From contig NZ_JAWMPX010000005.1 of the NCBI RefSeq assembly GCF_033101155.1, forward strand, positions 1-64,000: 64,000 bases of DNA, given 5' to 3'. Made by a program: the position numbers and the translations under genes. Numbering within the stretch: position 1 is the stretch's first letter; each line of letters opens with the position of its first letter. Source of the stretch: Tropicimonas sp033101155 (GTDB taxonomy: Bacteria; Pseudomonadota; Alphaproteobacteria; Rhodobacterales; Rhodobacteraceae). The notes beneath the pieces are model-generated. The model did not search any database. It was not told the origin of the DNA and saw only the letters and a list, made by a program, of their open reading frames with translations. Shown here piece after piece: positions 1 to 8,727 of this stretch.

Positions 1-170
1 GAACGGACTCCATTGGTGGAAACATTTCATTTCCCAAGTAGAAACAATTAACCATTTGGTTGACATAATCCGGCGGCATGATTCCTTGAGCCAGGGTCGA
101 CTGGCGAGACGCCAAAAGTTTGGATGAGTGGGGCCAGTTTGGTTCGGGAAGGAACAGAGTGCATTTTGAA

Positions 171-350
171 ATGAAGATTGATCACTACGTCCGCGACGAG
201 TCCGGCGAAGCGACCGTCAGCTGGGTTCTGATTTCCGCCGGCGCCGTCGCCCTGACTCTCGCCGCGATATCCCTGCTCGCAGGCGGCATGGAAGAGAAAT
301 CGGACCTGCTCTCCACGACCATCTCAGAACGCCCAGTCGGGCCCGAATAA
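171..350 (+). CDS. Flp-like small pilin / single-span membrane peptide
   Basis: A 59-residue peptide with a short charged N-terminus (RDESGEATVSW, about residues 8-18) running straight into one hydrophobic helix (about 17-39) and a polar tail. This layout, with an acidic residue followed by a glycine, then T-V-x-W and a single membrane span, resembles the short Flp/type IVb pilin-like proteins found beside Tad genes in Rhodobacteraceae. The ATG at 171 is chosen over an in-frame ATG at 120 because a purine-rich GGAAGGAACAGAG lies 9-20 bases upstream and the extra N-terminus looks non-coding. Its position directly before cpaB supports a role as pilin or pseudopilin. The classical G/XXXXEY Flp processing site is not obvious, so it could instead be a TadE-type minor component. 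Function is inferred. Confidence 0.6.
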   Translation: MKIDHYVRDESGEATVSWVLISAGAVALTLAAISLLAGGMEEKSDLLSTTISERPVGPE

Positions 351-524
351 ACCCGCGGCAACCCGTCTTCACCTCTCGAACAATCGCTTAAATCGTGCGA
401 CTTTGTCATCCACCAACCTTGCTGCGGTCATCCAAATGCCGCATTCCTGAAACAGGTTGGAAACAGAAGTGATCAGTGCCCGTTTTGTGCACCGACAAGA
501 AAAAGTAAGAGGAAAGGACAGTTC

Positions 525-1406
525 ATGCGAATGGTATTCGCCCTGGTCCTGATCGCCGGCATCGGTCTGGCGGGCTTTGCCGTCTACATGGCACAGTCCT
601 ACATGGAAGAGATGAGCGCCGAACGCGACCGGCTGCGTGCCGCGCAGGCCGCGTCTCCGCCGATGATTGATCTTGTCGTCGTGCAGACGGACAAGGCCTA
701 TGGACAGGTTCTCGGCAGGGATGACGTCAAGTGGATGCGGTGGCAGAAGGACAGCGTGCCGACGGGTGCCTTTGTCCGCGACACAACCGGATTTCCCGAG
801 GGCAAGGTTCAGGGCAGCGACGCTCTCTTTCCCGAAGGCATGCCCGACCGCTTCGTGATCACCTCGATGACCCAGTTCGAACCGCTGCTGGCGCAGAAGG
901 TGACTGATCCCGGCGAGGATGCCGGGCTGACATCGCGCCTGAGCAAGGGCATGCGTGCCTTCGCGATCCGGGTCGATGTTTCCTCCGGCGTGTCCGGCTT
1001 CCTGCGGCCCGGGGACCGTGTCGATGTCTACTGGACCGGCGCCACCGCAGCGGCGGAACGGCGCGGCAACATCACCAAGCTGATCGAATCCAGCATGAAA
1101 CTGATCGCGGTTGACCAGATCGCCGACACTGCACGCACGACGCCGGTCATTGCCCGCACCGTCACCGTCGAAGCGTCGCCGCAACAGGTCGCCAAGCTCA
1201 CCCAGGCACAATCCTCCGGCAAACTGTCGCTGTCGCTCGTGGGCGCGGAAGACGACACCGTCGCCGAGGTCAGCCAGGTCGATCAGCGCTCGCTGTTGGG
1301 CATTGTCGATCAGGCACCCGTGGAGATCGAAGAAAAGCGCGTCTGCACCACGAAGATCCGTCGGGGCGCAGATGTTATCGTCCAGGAGATCCCCTGCCCG
1401 CAATAA
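525..1406 (+). CDS. cpaB: Flp pilus assembly protein CpaB (RcpC)
   Basis: A 293-residue periplasmic Tad pilus protein anchored by one N-terminal membrane helix (residues 3-22). It carries a SAF-type region (about 45-110, with KAYGQVLGRDDVKW) and the CpaB signature around 150-175, where VSSGVSGFLRPGDRVDVYW is seen. In the family, CpaB/RcpC helps assemble and gate the outer-membrane secretin. Two cysteines near the C-terminus (CTTKIRRGADVIVQEIPC) could form a disulfide, as in relatives. The start at 525 follows AGAGGAAAGGA with normal spacing. The gene lies 174 bases after the pilin-like peptide and 211 bases before cpaC, in the usual Tad order. Length is normal for the family. Confidence 0.92.
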   Translation: MRMVFALVLIAGIGLAGFAVYMAQSYMEEMSAERDRLRAAQAASPPMIDLVVVQTDKAYGQVLGRDDVKWMRWQKDSVPTGAFVRDTTGFPEGKVQGSDALFPEGMPDRFVITSMTQFEPLLAQKVTDPGEDAGLTSRLSKGMRAFAIRVDVSSGVSGFLRPGDRVDVYWTGATAAAERRGNITKLIESSMKLIAVDQIADTARTTPVIARTVTVEASPQQVAKLTQAQSSGKLSLSLVGAEDDTVAEVSQVDQRSLLGIVDQAPVEIEEKRVCTTKIRRGADVIVQEIPCPQ

Positions 1407-1617
1407 ACGGGTCTCAGGCGACGGGAACGAAGCCGTTGCAAATCAAGACACTATGCAGAATCGAACCCGCAGCGCCAAAATGGTGTTGCGGGTTCACTAC
1501 ATAAATGTCGTCTGCCAACACCTTGATTCTTGCAATAAATCACATTTGCGGGCAGTCTGTCCCAATATGCGGGCGATAAGACCCGCCGAACATATGTGAT
1601 CGAGAGGCAGGATCACC

Positions 1618-3051
1618 ATGACAGTCATGACGCTTGTGCGGGCGGGTCTTCTTGGCCTCGCGATTGCCGGCACCACTCACGTTTCATTTGCGCATGCCGA
1701 AACGCTGCGCGTCTCCGGAGGCACGATCCAGCGGGCGCTGAAGGTGCCCATGAATCGCGCCGTCGTTGTCGAAAGCGATGCAGCTTTCGCCGAACTATCC
1801 ATCGCAAATCCCGGAATTGCCGACATCTCGACGCTCTCGGAGCGCTCGATCTATGTTCTGGGCAAGGCACCGGGGCGGACCACGCTGACGCTCCTGGCGC
1901 CAGACGGCACGCTGATCACCAATGTCGAGGTGCAGGTCACCGCCGATGTGGGCGAACTCAAGGAACGGCTGCGCGAGGTGCTCCCCGGCGAGTCGATCGA
2001 GGTGCGTCCCGCCAATGACGGCATCGTGCTCTCGGGCACGGTCACCAGCGCCGTCGCTCTCGACCGGGCCCTGGATCTGGCCAACCGCTACGCCCCGGAC
2101 CGTGTCTCGAACCTTCTCATGGTCGGCGGCACGCAGCAGGTCATGATGAAAGTGCGCTTCGCCGAGATGAGCCGCACGGTTTCCAAATCGCTCGGTTTCT
2201 CGATGGCCGTGAACGGAATCGCCGGCGGTGGCGATATCGGCTTCAATGGCGGCAACGGCACTTATCTGAGTGATAGCAACCTCTCCAACCTCTTCGATGG
2301 CGACAGCTCCACCGGCATCACGCTGGGTGAAGGAACCGAAGGCGCGTTCCAGCTGGGCTTCGGCGCTGGCGATGTCGAATTCGCCGTGCTGATCGAGGCG
2401 CTCGAGTCGAAAGGCTTCGTGCGCACGCTGGCTGAACCGAACCTGACCTCGCTGTCGGGACAAGCGGCGAGCTTCCTGGCGGGTGGCGAATACCCGGTAC
2501 CGATCACCGATGATGACGGCAACGTCACCGTCGAGTTCAAGCCTTTCGGTATCGTGCTGAATATGACCCCACGGGTTGTTGGCGACAATATCAACCTCTC
2601 GCTGTCGGCCGAAGTCAGCCAGATCGACCCGTCGATCAGCTACACCGACTCGGGTATCTCCATCGCCGGTTTCGCGACCCGCAAGACCGAGAGTACGGTT
2701 GAGATGCGCGACGGCGAGAGCTTTGCCATCGCGGGCCTGTTGCAGGACGACTTCCAGGATCTCTCGGCACAGGTTCCCTGGCTCGGTGATATCCCGGTTC
2801 TGGGCGCTCTCTTCCGCTCGGCAGATTACGAGCGCGGCCAATCCGAACTGGTCATCATCGTCTCCGCCCACCTGGTCACGCCGACCCGAGGCGACGCGCT
2901 TGCGCTGCCCACTGACAGGGTACGACCGCCGAGCGAGAACCAACTCTTCATGCGCGGGATCACCGCCGTGACAAACCGGCCCGTAACCGGCGGTGCGGGC
3001 GAAGTGGCCCGGCAGGACTTCACCGGTTCCTATGGCTATGTGATGGAGTGA
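1618..3051 (+). CDS. cpaC: Tad pilus outer-membrane secretin CpaC (RcpA)
   Basis: A 477-residue type II/III secretion-family secretin that forms the outer-membrane channel for the Flp pilus. Residues 1-27 form a signal peptide ending near AHA. The next 90 residues match the pilus-formation N-domain (MNRAVVVESDAAFAELSIAN, then SIYVLGKAPGRTTL). A BON-like segment follows at about 115-165. The C-terminal secretin core (about 250-420) contains LAEPNLTSLSGQAASFLAGG and VPWLGDIPVLGALFRS, both hallmark secretin motifs. The start follows a GAGAGGCAGGA Shine-Dalgarno. The stop is 5 bases before the lipoprotein gene, so the two are very likely co-translated. Confidence 0.95.
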   Translation: MTVMTLVRAGLLGLAIAGTTHVSFAHAETLRVSGGTIQRALKVPMNRAVVVESDAAFAELSIANPGIADISTLSERSIYVLGKAPGRTTLTLLAPDGTLITNVEVQVTADVGELKERLREVLPGESIEVRPANDGIVLSGTVTSAVALDRALDLANRYAPDRVSNLLMVGGTQQVMMKVRFAEMSRTVSKSLGFSMAVNGIAGGGDIGFNGGNGTYLSDSNLSNLFDGDSSTGITLGEGTEGAFQLGFGAGDVEFAVLIEALESKGFVRTLAEPNLTSLSGQAASFLAGGEYPVPITDDDGNVTVEFKPFGIVLNMTPRVVGDNINLSLSAEVSQIDPSISYTDSGISIAGFATRKTESTVEMRDGESFAIAGLLQDDFQDLSAQVPWLGDIPVLGALFRSADYERGQSELVIIVSAHLVTPTRGDALALPTDRVRPPSENQLFMRGITAVTNRPVTGGAGEVARQDFTGSYGYVME

Positions 3052-3056
3052 GGCAG

Positions 3057-3377
3057 ATGAAATCCATGACGCTCACCCTCGCCGCCTTCACCACCAGCCT
3101 GATGCTGGGCGGCTGTGCCTACTGGAACGAAGAGGCCGGCGCCTTTCTCGACCAGGGTGATTTCGGCAATGCGACCCTGAACAACCAGCTCGCCCATACT
3201 TGCCGCAAACTCACGCCAACCAATTTCTCGAAATACGGCAATCCGATCTCCTCGGGCTGCCCGGGACGCCTTCAGGACGGCAAATACGCGATGTTCGCCT
3301 ATGGCGAGACGGTCGAAAGCGCGACCGAGAGAACCTCGGGCGCTATCGACAACGCGGATCTCGAGTCCGACGAGTAA
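3057..3377 (+). CDS. small CpaD-like pilus lipoprotein
   Basis: A 106-residue predicted lipoprotein. A signal sequence ends in a clear lipobox (LMLGGC, Cys20), giving a mature protein of about 87 residues. The segment DFGNATLNNQLAHTC resembles the conserved core of Tad CpaD proteins, which act with the CpaC secretin at the outer membrane, and the position between cpaC and cpaE agrees. It is far shorter than a typical CpaD (about 200 residues), so it may be a minimal CpaD or a secretin pilotin. The ATG at 3057 is preferred to GTG 3048 because GGAG lies 8 bases upstream of it. A strong terminator follows 30 bases after the stop. Confidence 0.75.
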   Translation: MKSMTLTLAAFTTSLMLGGCAYWNEEAGAFLDQGDFGNATLNNQLAHTCRKLTPTNFSKYGNPISSGCPGRLQDGKYAMFAYGETVESATERTSGAIDNADLESDE

Positions 3378-3406
3378 AGCCTCGACACCTCGATCACATT
3401 CCTGCG

Positions 3407-3435
3407 AACGGCGCCTCTCCGGAGGCGCCGTTTTT
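3407..3435 (+). terminator. rho-independent terminator after cpaC-lipoprotein
   Basis: A perfect 11-base-pair GC-rich stem (AACGGCGCCTC at 3407-3417 with GAGGCGCCGTT at 3422-3432), a four-base loop TCCG and a run of five T (3431-3435). It lies 30 bases after the lipoprotein stop and separates the secretin genes from the cytoplasmic Tad ATPase genes. Confidence 0.9.
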
Positions 3436-3745
3436 CGTCGATTTTTACGTGAAAAACACGATTTTGACGCATTCAGAAACGTTTCTGCCGCGACAAAGGC
3501 GTAGATATTAACGACTCCCGGTTTATCCTCGCTCTGGAAACAGAGATTGATTTGGGCAAGAATAGGAGCCACTTTCCGCACGATGACGACATTCCGGCCC
3601 AACTTTTGCCCGGATTAACGGGCAAACAAGGTGCAGGAGTAGTGCGTGCAAAACGTGTGCACGAGAGACGGGTGCAACCGGCAAAGGCTAAGAGGCCGCG
3701 TCGAGATTTGAACCGGCCCCGTCATCTGAGAAGGACGATTGTCGA
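3436..3745. other. gene-free leader before cpaE
   Basis: About 310 bases between the terminator and the cpaE start. It is more AT-rich than its surroundings around 3440-3550 (ATTTTTACGTGAAAAACACG, TAGATATTAACGAC), consistent with a promoter for cpaE-cpaF-tadB-tadC. I see no convincing -35/-10 pair, hairpin or small gene. In several Rhodobacteraceae an OmpA-family gene sits between cpaC and cpaE; none is present here. Confidence 0.4.
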
Positions 3746-4996
3746 ATGAACAGCAGCGCTGCATTGCAACCAGAGCCCGCACCCGTGGCCGCGTGCACGG
3801 TCAGTCGCGACGTGCAGAATTTCGATCTCCTGATCGAGGATATGGAGGCCGAACTTGGCGAAAGCTGGGGTGACCTGAGCTTTGCCGATGCGGCGGCATT
3901 TCTGGCGCAACCGGATGCCAACACCTTGGAATTCATAGCAATTGCTATTGATAGCGAAGATGAGAGCGAGATCGTCATGATTGGCGATCTGATCCATCTG
4001 GCGCAGGACAAGGGTGTCAAGGTACTGCTGATTGCACAGGATGTCGGTCCTGTCGTTCTGCACCAGTTGCTCAATTTCGGAGCAGACGGCTTCCTTCCCT
4101 ACCCACTCCCCGAAGGTGCGCTGCACGAAGCCATCGAGCGCCTCCGCGCGCCCGAACCGGTTGCTCCGCCCCCTGCGGCGCCGGGCAAGGGTGATCACCA
4201 ACAGGTCGCAACAGGCGATCGCGATGGGGTGATTCTTCCCGTTCACGGCCTGGCTGGCGGTGTCGGAGCGACGACATTCGCGGTCAATCTCGCCTGGGAA
4301 CTGGCCAATGTTCAGAAAAAAGACGGTCCCTCGGTCTGCCTGCTCGACCTGGATTTTCAGATGGGGACGACTTCGACCTATCTCGACCTTCCACGCAAGG
4401 ATATCGTCTACGAACTGATCTCCGACACGGCCTCGGCCGATCTCGACAGTTTCCGCGCCTCGCTTCAGCCCTTCGGTGAGAAGGTCCAGGTCCTAACCGC
4501 ACCCAAGGACATGTTGCCGCTCGACATTGTCGGCCCGGATGACATCACGACCCTGCTCAATCTCGCCCGTTCAAGCTTCGACATCGTGCTGGTCGACATG
4601 CCCAAGACCCTGGTGTCCTGGACCGAAACGGTGCTCAACGCGGCGCATGTCTATTTCGCCTTGATGGAGTTGGACATGCGCTCGGCTCAGAACGCGCTGC
4701 GCTTCATCCGGCTCCTCAAGAGCGAGGATCTGCCCTATGAGCGGCTGCGCTTCGCGCTGAACCGCGCCCCCCGCTTCACCGATCTGCAAGGCAAGGCGCG
4801 CGTCAAGCGCATGGCCGAGAGTCTCGATATCGATATCGAGTTGCTGCTGCCGGATGGACAGCGGCAGGTCACACAGGCCTGCGATCACGGCGTTCCGCTG
4901 TCGCAGAACGCTGCCAAGAACCCGCTGCGCAAGGAAATCGCCAAGCTGGCCGGTTCCCTGCACGAGTTGATGGCCGCTGAAGCCGACGCTGGCTGA
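3746..4996 (+). CDS. cpaE: Tad pilus localization ATPase CpaE/TadZ
   Basis: A 416-residue MinD/ParA-superfamily protein. The first 130 residues form an atypical receiver-like domain without a clean phospho-acceptor pocket. The rest is a MinD-like ATPase domain. The Walker A (residues 168-177, GLAGGVGATT) lacks the usual KGGVGKT lysines, as is common in CpaE/TadZ. A conserved VCLLDLDFQMGTTSTYLD segment follows, and VLVDMPKT corresponds to Walker B. The family marks the polar site of Tad machinery assembly. No strong Shine-Dalgarno is visible; the ATG is kept because the N-terminal domain begins right after it. cpaF begins 33 bases after the stop. Confidence 0.92.
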   Translation: MNSSAALQPEPAPVAACTVSRDVQNFDLLIEDMEAELGESWGDLSFADAAAFLAQPDANTLEFIAIAIDSEDESEIVMIGDLIHLAQDKGVKVLLIAQDVGPVVLHQLLNFGADGFLPYPLPEGALHEAIERLRAPEPVAPPPAAPGKGDHQQVATGDRDGVILPVHGLAGGVGATTFAVNLAWELANVQKKDGPSVCLLDLDFQMGTTSTYLDLPRKDIVYELISDTASADLDSFRASLQPFGEKVQVLTAPKDMLPLDIVGPDDITTLLNLARSSFDIVLVDMPKTLVSWTETVLNAAHVYFALMELDMRSAQNALRFIRLLKSEDLPYERLRFALNRAPRFTDLQGKARVKRMAESLDIDIELLLPDGQRQVTQACDHGVPLSQNAAKNPLRKEIAKLAGSLHELMAAEADAG

Positions 4997-5029
4997 GCTC
5001 GGCGCAGTTCCTAACCGAAGGTCCGGATA

Positions 5030-6472
5030 ATGTTCTCACGCTACAAAAAACAGGCAAATGCTCAAGCTGCCCAGCCAGCCGCGCGGGGGGAAACCGCCGC
5101 ACCGCCGGCAGCTGAGCAACAGCGTGCGACACGCAAGACCGCGCCGGCCAAGCAAACCGCTGCCCCTGCCCGTGTGGCTCCTGCCGACAAGGAGAAGAAA
5201 CGCAAGGATCGGCTGAGCGAGATCAAGGTCGAGATGCACAAGGTGCTTCTCGACAACCTGAACCTTGCAGCGCTGGAACAAGCGTCCGAACAGGATCTGC
5301 GCGCCGAGATCGCCGCGATCACTGCGGAGAGTCTCGAAGAGATGTCGGTCGTTCTCAACAAGGACGAACGCCAGACCCTGCACCAGGATCTCTTTGACGA
5401 AGTAACCGGGCTCGGTCCGCTCGAGCCGCTCCTGAAGGACGACTCGGTCAACGATATTCTCGTGAACGGCCCGCAGCAGATTTTCGTCGAGCGTTCCGGC
5501 AAGCTGGAAGTCTCGGAAATCACCTTCAAGGACGAAAAGCACCTGCTGCGGATCATCGACAAGATCGTTTCCGCCGTGGGCCGCCGCGTAGACGAGTCGA
5601 ACCCTTATGTCGACGCCCGTCTGGCGGACGGTTCGCGTTTCAACGCCATGGTGCCGCCGATCGCCGTGGATGGTTCGCTGGTCTCGATTCGTAAGTTCAA
5701 AAAGGACAAGCTTGCCATTGACGACCTGGTCAAGTTTGGCGCCTTCACCGAGGAAATGGCCGCTTATCTGCAGGCCGCCGTCGCCTGCCGACTCAATATC
5801 ATTGTGTCCGGCGGCACGGGCTCGGGCAAAACGACAACGCTCAACGCACTCTCGAGCTTCATCGACAATTCCGAGCGTATCCTGACCATCGAGGACACGG
5901 CCGAGCTCCAGCTGCAGCAGACTCATGTCGGACGCATGGAGAGCCGCCCTGCCAACGTGGAAGGCAAGGGCCAGGTCTCGCAGCGAGATTGCCTGAAGAA
6001 CGCGCTGCGGATGCGTCCGGACAGGATCATCGTCGGTGAGACCCGCGGCGAGGAAGTCATCGACATGCTCCAGGCCATGAACACCGGCCATGACGGCTCG
6101 ATGACCACGATCCACGCCAACTCGGCCCGCGACGCAGTCAGCCGTCTCGAAAACATGATCGCCATGGCGGGCATCGAGATGCCTCTGAAGGCCGTGCGCG
6201 CCCAGATCGCGTCGGCCGTGAACCTTATTGTGCAGGCTTCGCGCCTTCAGGACGGCTCGCGCCGCATGGTGTCGATCACGGAGATCACGGGCATGGAGGG
6301 CGAGGTTATCTCTATGCAGGAGGTCTTCCGCTACGAGCGCCTCGGCCTGCTGCCGGACGGCAAGATCATGGGCCGCTTCAACGCCACCGGCGTGCGGTCC
6401 TTCCATTCCGAGCGGTTCAAGCAATGGGGCTACGATCTGCCCGCCGCAATTTATGAACCGATCGTGGACTGA
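5030..6472 (+). CDS. cpaF: Tad pilus secretion ATPase CpaF/TadA
   Basis: A 480-residue GspE/VirB11-family hexameric ATPase that powers Flp pilus extension (and, in some TadA proteins, retraction). The first 60 residues are a low-complexity Ala/Pro/Gln linker. An N-terminal helical domain follows, then the ATPase core: Walker A GGTGSGKTTT at about 261-270, Walker B region DRIIVGETRGEE at about 331-342, and the His-box TTIHANSARDA. The length and the CpaF-type FKKDKLAIDDLVKFGAF segment fit TadA. It lies 33 bases after cpaE and 11 bases before tadB, in one operon with them. Confidence 0.96.
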   Translation: MFSRYKKQANAQAAQPAARGETAAPPAAEQQRATRKTAPAKQTAAPARVAPADKEKKRKDRLSEIKVEMHKVLLDNLNLAALEQASEQDLRAEIAAITAESLEEMSVVLNKDERQTLHQDLFDEVTGLGPLEPLLKDDSVNDILVNGPQQIFVERSGKLEVSEITFKDEKHLLRIIDKIVSAVGRRVDESNPYVDARLADGSRFNAMVPPIAVDGSLVSIRKFKKDKLAIDDLVKFGAFTEEMAAYLQAAVACRLNIIVSGGTGSGKTTTLNALSSFIDNSERILTIEDTAELQLQQTHVGRMESRPANVEGKGQVSQRDCLKNALRMRPDRIIVGETRGEEVIDMLQAMNTGHDGSMTTIHANSARDAVSRLENMIAMAGIEMPLKAVRAQIASAVNLIVQASRLQDGSRRMVSITEITGMEGEVISMQEVFRYERLGLLPDGKIMGRFNATGVRSFHSERFKQWGYDLPAAIYEPIVD

Positions 6473-6483
6473 CGGAGTCGCCA

Positions 6484-7452
6484 ATGACAATTTCTGCCGA
6501 ACCGATCATCTATGGCCTGATCTTCGTTGCCGTCCTTGTGCTGGTCGAGGGTATCTACCTCACCGCCTTCGGCAAATCGATCAGCCTCAACTCCAAGGTC
6601 AACCGACGTCTCGAACTGCTCGAGAAGGGCGGAGCACGCGAGGAGGTGCTCGAACAGCTCCGCAAGGAGATGACGCAGCATATGAATGCGCGCGGCATTC
6701 CGCTTTACTCGATCCTCGCCGACAAGGCGCAAAAGGCCAATATCGCCTTCTCCCCGCGCCAACTCATCCTGGTGATGATGGTTCTGGGTGCGGTCGCTTT
6801 TGTCGGGCTGACGATCGGCACGGCTGCCGGGCTGCCGGTTCGTATCGTCGTCGCCATCGCCATGGGGGTTGGTTCAGTCTACATGTGGGTTAACAACAAG
6901 GCCAAGAAGCGCCTTGCCCTGATCGAAGAGCAACTCCCGGACGCGGTCGAATTGATGGTCCGAAGCCTGCGCGTCGGCCACCCCTTCTCCTCGGCGGTCA
7001 ATATCGTTGCACGCGAAGTGGCAGACCCGCTGGGGTCCGAATTTGGTGTCATTGCAGACGAAAGCGCCTATGGGCGTGAGATTTCCGAGAGCCTGAAGTC
7101 ACTGGCCGAACGGATGGACATGCAGGATCTGCGCTTTCTCGCCGTTGCCGTGACCATCCAGCAGCAGTCGGGTGGTAACCTCGCGGAGATTCTGGACGGG
7201 TTGGCCAAGGTTATCCGCGCACGGTTCAAGCTGTTTCGCCGGGTGAAAGCGATCACGGCAGAAGCCAAGTGGTCGGGGATGTTCCTGTCAGTCTTCCCGA
7301 TTCTCGCACTGGTGACGATCAACGTCATTCAGCCGAATTATTATGACGACGTGAAGGAGACCGCCGCTTTCATTCCGGCTTGCCTGGCCGTGGGGGCGTT
7401 CCTGTTTGTCAACGTGGTCTTCATGAAGATCATGGTCAATATCAAGGTCTGA
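6484..7452 (+). CDS. tadB: Tad pilus inner-membrane platform protein TadB
   Basis: A 322-residue T2SSF/GspF-family membrane protein. Membrane segments lie near the N-terminus (about 5-25), around 95-140 as a pair, and as two helices at the C-terminus. The cytoplasmic F domain (about 150-260) contains LPDAVELMVRSLRVGHPFSS and the QQQSGGNLAEIL motif typical of platform proteins. TadB pairs with TadC to form the platform that the CpaF ATPase turns. It is separated from cpaF by 11 bases and from tadC by 8 bases, so the four genes are almost certainly one transcript. Confidence 0.94.
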   Translation: MTISAEPIIYGLIFVAVLVLVEGIYLTAFGKSISLNSKVNRRLELLEKGGAREEVLEQLRKEMTQHMNARGIPLYSILADKAQKANIAFSPRQLILVMMVLGAVAFVGLTIGTAAGLPVRIVVAIAMGVGSVYMWVNNKAKKRLALIEEQLPDAVELMVRSLRVGHPFSSAVNIVAREVADPLGSEFGVIADESAYGREISESLKSLAERMDMQDLRFLAVAVTIQQQSGGNLAEILDGLAKVIRARFKLFRRVKAITAEAKWSGMFLSVFPILALVTINVIQPNYYDDVKETAAFIPACLAVGAFLFVNVVFMKIMVNIKV

Positions 7453-7460
7453 GGTGGTTC

Positions 7461-8450
7461 ATGGAATTTCTGTCCCAAGCAAATGAGTGGTTGATCGCGG
7501 AATTCGGAGAGTTGGGCCCGCTTTATGCCGTGGGTGTGCTCGGCATGCTTCTTATCGCGCTGACCCTGCCGATCTTCCTTAGAAAGCAGGTCGATCCACT
7601 CGACAAGCTCAAGGCACAGAACCGCGCGTCGGCACTCGAGGACGATGGCAACAAGAAGAAGGCTCTGCGCCATGGTCGCGGCTCCAACAAGCTGGACAAA
7701 TACGCCAACTTCCTCGAACCGCAGGACGAAGAGGAGATGTCGACCGCCCGGCTGACCATGCTGCAGGCCGGTTACCGCTCTAAGTCCGCCGTCCGGACCT
7801 TTCACGCTGCACAGTTCATCCTCGGGGTTGGCTTCCTCTTGCTGGGCGTCCTCTACGCGATCGTGAGTTCGACAACCGGCGAAGTCTCAACCCAGCAGCT
7901 CATCCTGGCGATCATCATTCCCGGGGCCATCGGTTATTACATCCCGAAATACTGGGTCAGCAGGCGTCTGCAAACACGGCAACAGGAGATCACCAATGGT
8001 TTCCCGGACTCGCTCGACATGATGCTGGTCTGCGTCGAAGCCGGTCAGTCGCTGGAGCAATCCATCATTCGCGTCAGCAAGGAATTGCGCGCGGGCTTTC
8101 CCGCACTGGCGGATGAGTTCGAGATCGTTGCTCATGAAATGAAAGCGGGCAAAGACAAGATCCAGGTTCTCAAGGACATGGCAGAGCGCTGTGGCGTGCC
8201 GGACGTCGCCTCCTTCGTAACTGTGTTGATCCAGTCGGCCAGTTTCGGCACATCGATCGCTGAGGCGCTTCGTGTCTATGCCAGCGAGATGCGGGACAAA
8301 CGCGTCATGCGGGCCGAGGAAAAGGCAAACGTGCTTCCGACAAAGCTGACCCTTGGCACGATGATGTTCACAGTTCCGCCTCTGTTGATCATCCTCATTG
8401 GCCCCTCGGTCTACTCGATTTACACGACGCTCAACGCTGGCGCGCTCTGA
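7461..8450 (+). CDS. tadC: Tad pilus inner-membrane platform protein TadC
   Basis: A 329-residue T2SSF-family protein, partner of TadB. Hydrophobic spans occur at about 18-38, 110-165 (two helices) and the C-terminus (about 295-325). The F domain holds FPDSLDMMLVCVEAGQSLEQ and QSASFGTSIAEALRVYA, both typical of TadC. The start at 7461 is preceded by GAGGTGG; a longer in-frame opening from 7380 overlaps tadB and is not used. It ends the cluster: tadD, tadE/F/G and a prepilin peptidase are not in this window and must be elsewhere or to the left. Confidence 0.94.
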   Translation: MEFLSQANEWLIAEFGELGPLYAVGVLGMLLIALTLPIFLRKQVDPLDKLKAQNRASALEDDGNKKKALRHGRGSNKLDKYANFLEPQDEEEMSTARLTMLQAGYRSKSAVRTFHAAQFILGVGFLLLGVLYAIVSSTTGEVSTQQLILAIIIPGAIGYYIPKYWVSRRLQTRQQEITNGFPDSLDMMLVCVEAGQSLEQSIIRVSKELRAGFPALADEFEIVAHEMKAGKDKIQVLKDMAERCGVPDVASFVTVLIQSASFGTSIAEALRVYASEMRDKRVMRAEEKANVLPTKLTLGTMMFTVPPLLIILIGPSVYSIYTTLNAGAL

Positions 8451-8476
8451 CGCGCAAGCCCCCGGAAGAGAAAATG

Positions 8477-8503
8477 CCGCGCGGGACTCCGCGCGGTTTT
8501 TTT
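8477..8503 (+). terminator. rho-independent terminator of the Tad operon
   Basis: A perfect 8-base-pair stem (CCGCGCGG at 8477-8484 and again at 8489-8496, self-complementary arms) with a GACT loop, followed by seven T (8497-8503). It lies 26 bases after the tadC stop. Confidence 0.92.
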
Positions 8504-8727
8504 AGGGCCGGTCTCCTGTCAGCGGAACAAGGTGAACGCCCGTTTCACAACTGTATCGTATGTATCCCTAGGTGCATCCCGCTCTGACCAAACCGAACCG
8601 CAAGGTCGTGTCTGGACGATCGAGTGTAGCTGCACGCTGCAAAAGGATTGCGGACCGGCAAACCGCTCCCGGGCAGACCACGCCTCCTTCAAGCCGCCTT
8701 TGCTGAAGACCTTTGACCCGTGCCGGA

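Noticed and set aside
60..90. TTGACA-type promoter before the pilin-like gene
   Set aside because: TTGACA at 60-65 is good, but no acceptable -10 lies 16-18 bases downstream.
369..1403. Long open frame antisense to cpaB
   Set aside because: A mirror of the GC-rich cpaB gene; no ribosome site, histidine/arginine-rich composition and no family features.
5036..6490. 484-codon antisense frame over cpaF
   Set aside because: cpaF has full ATPase motifs on the plus strand; the antisense translation is low-complexity Arg/His/Gly-rich sequence.
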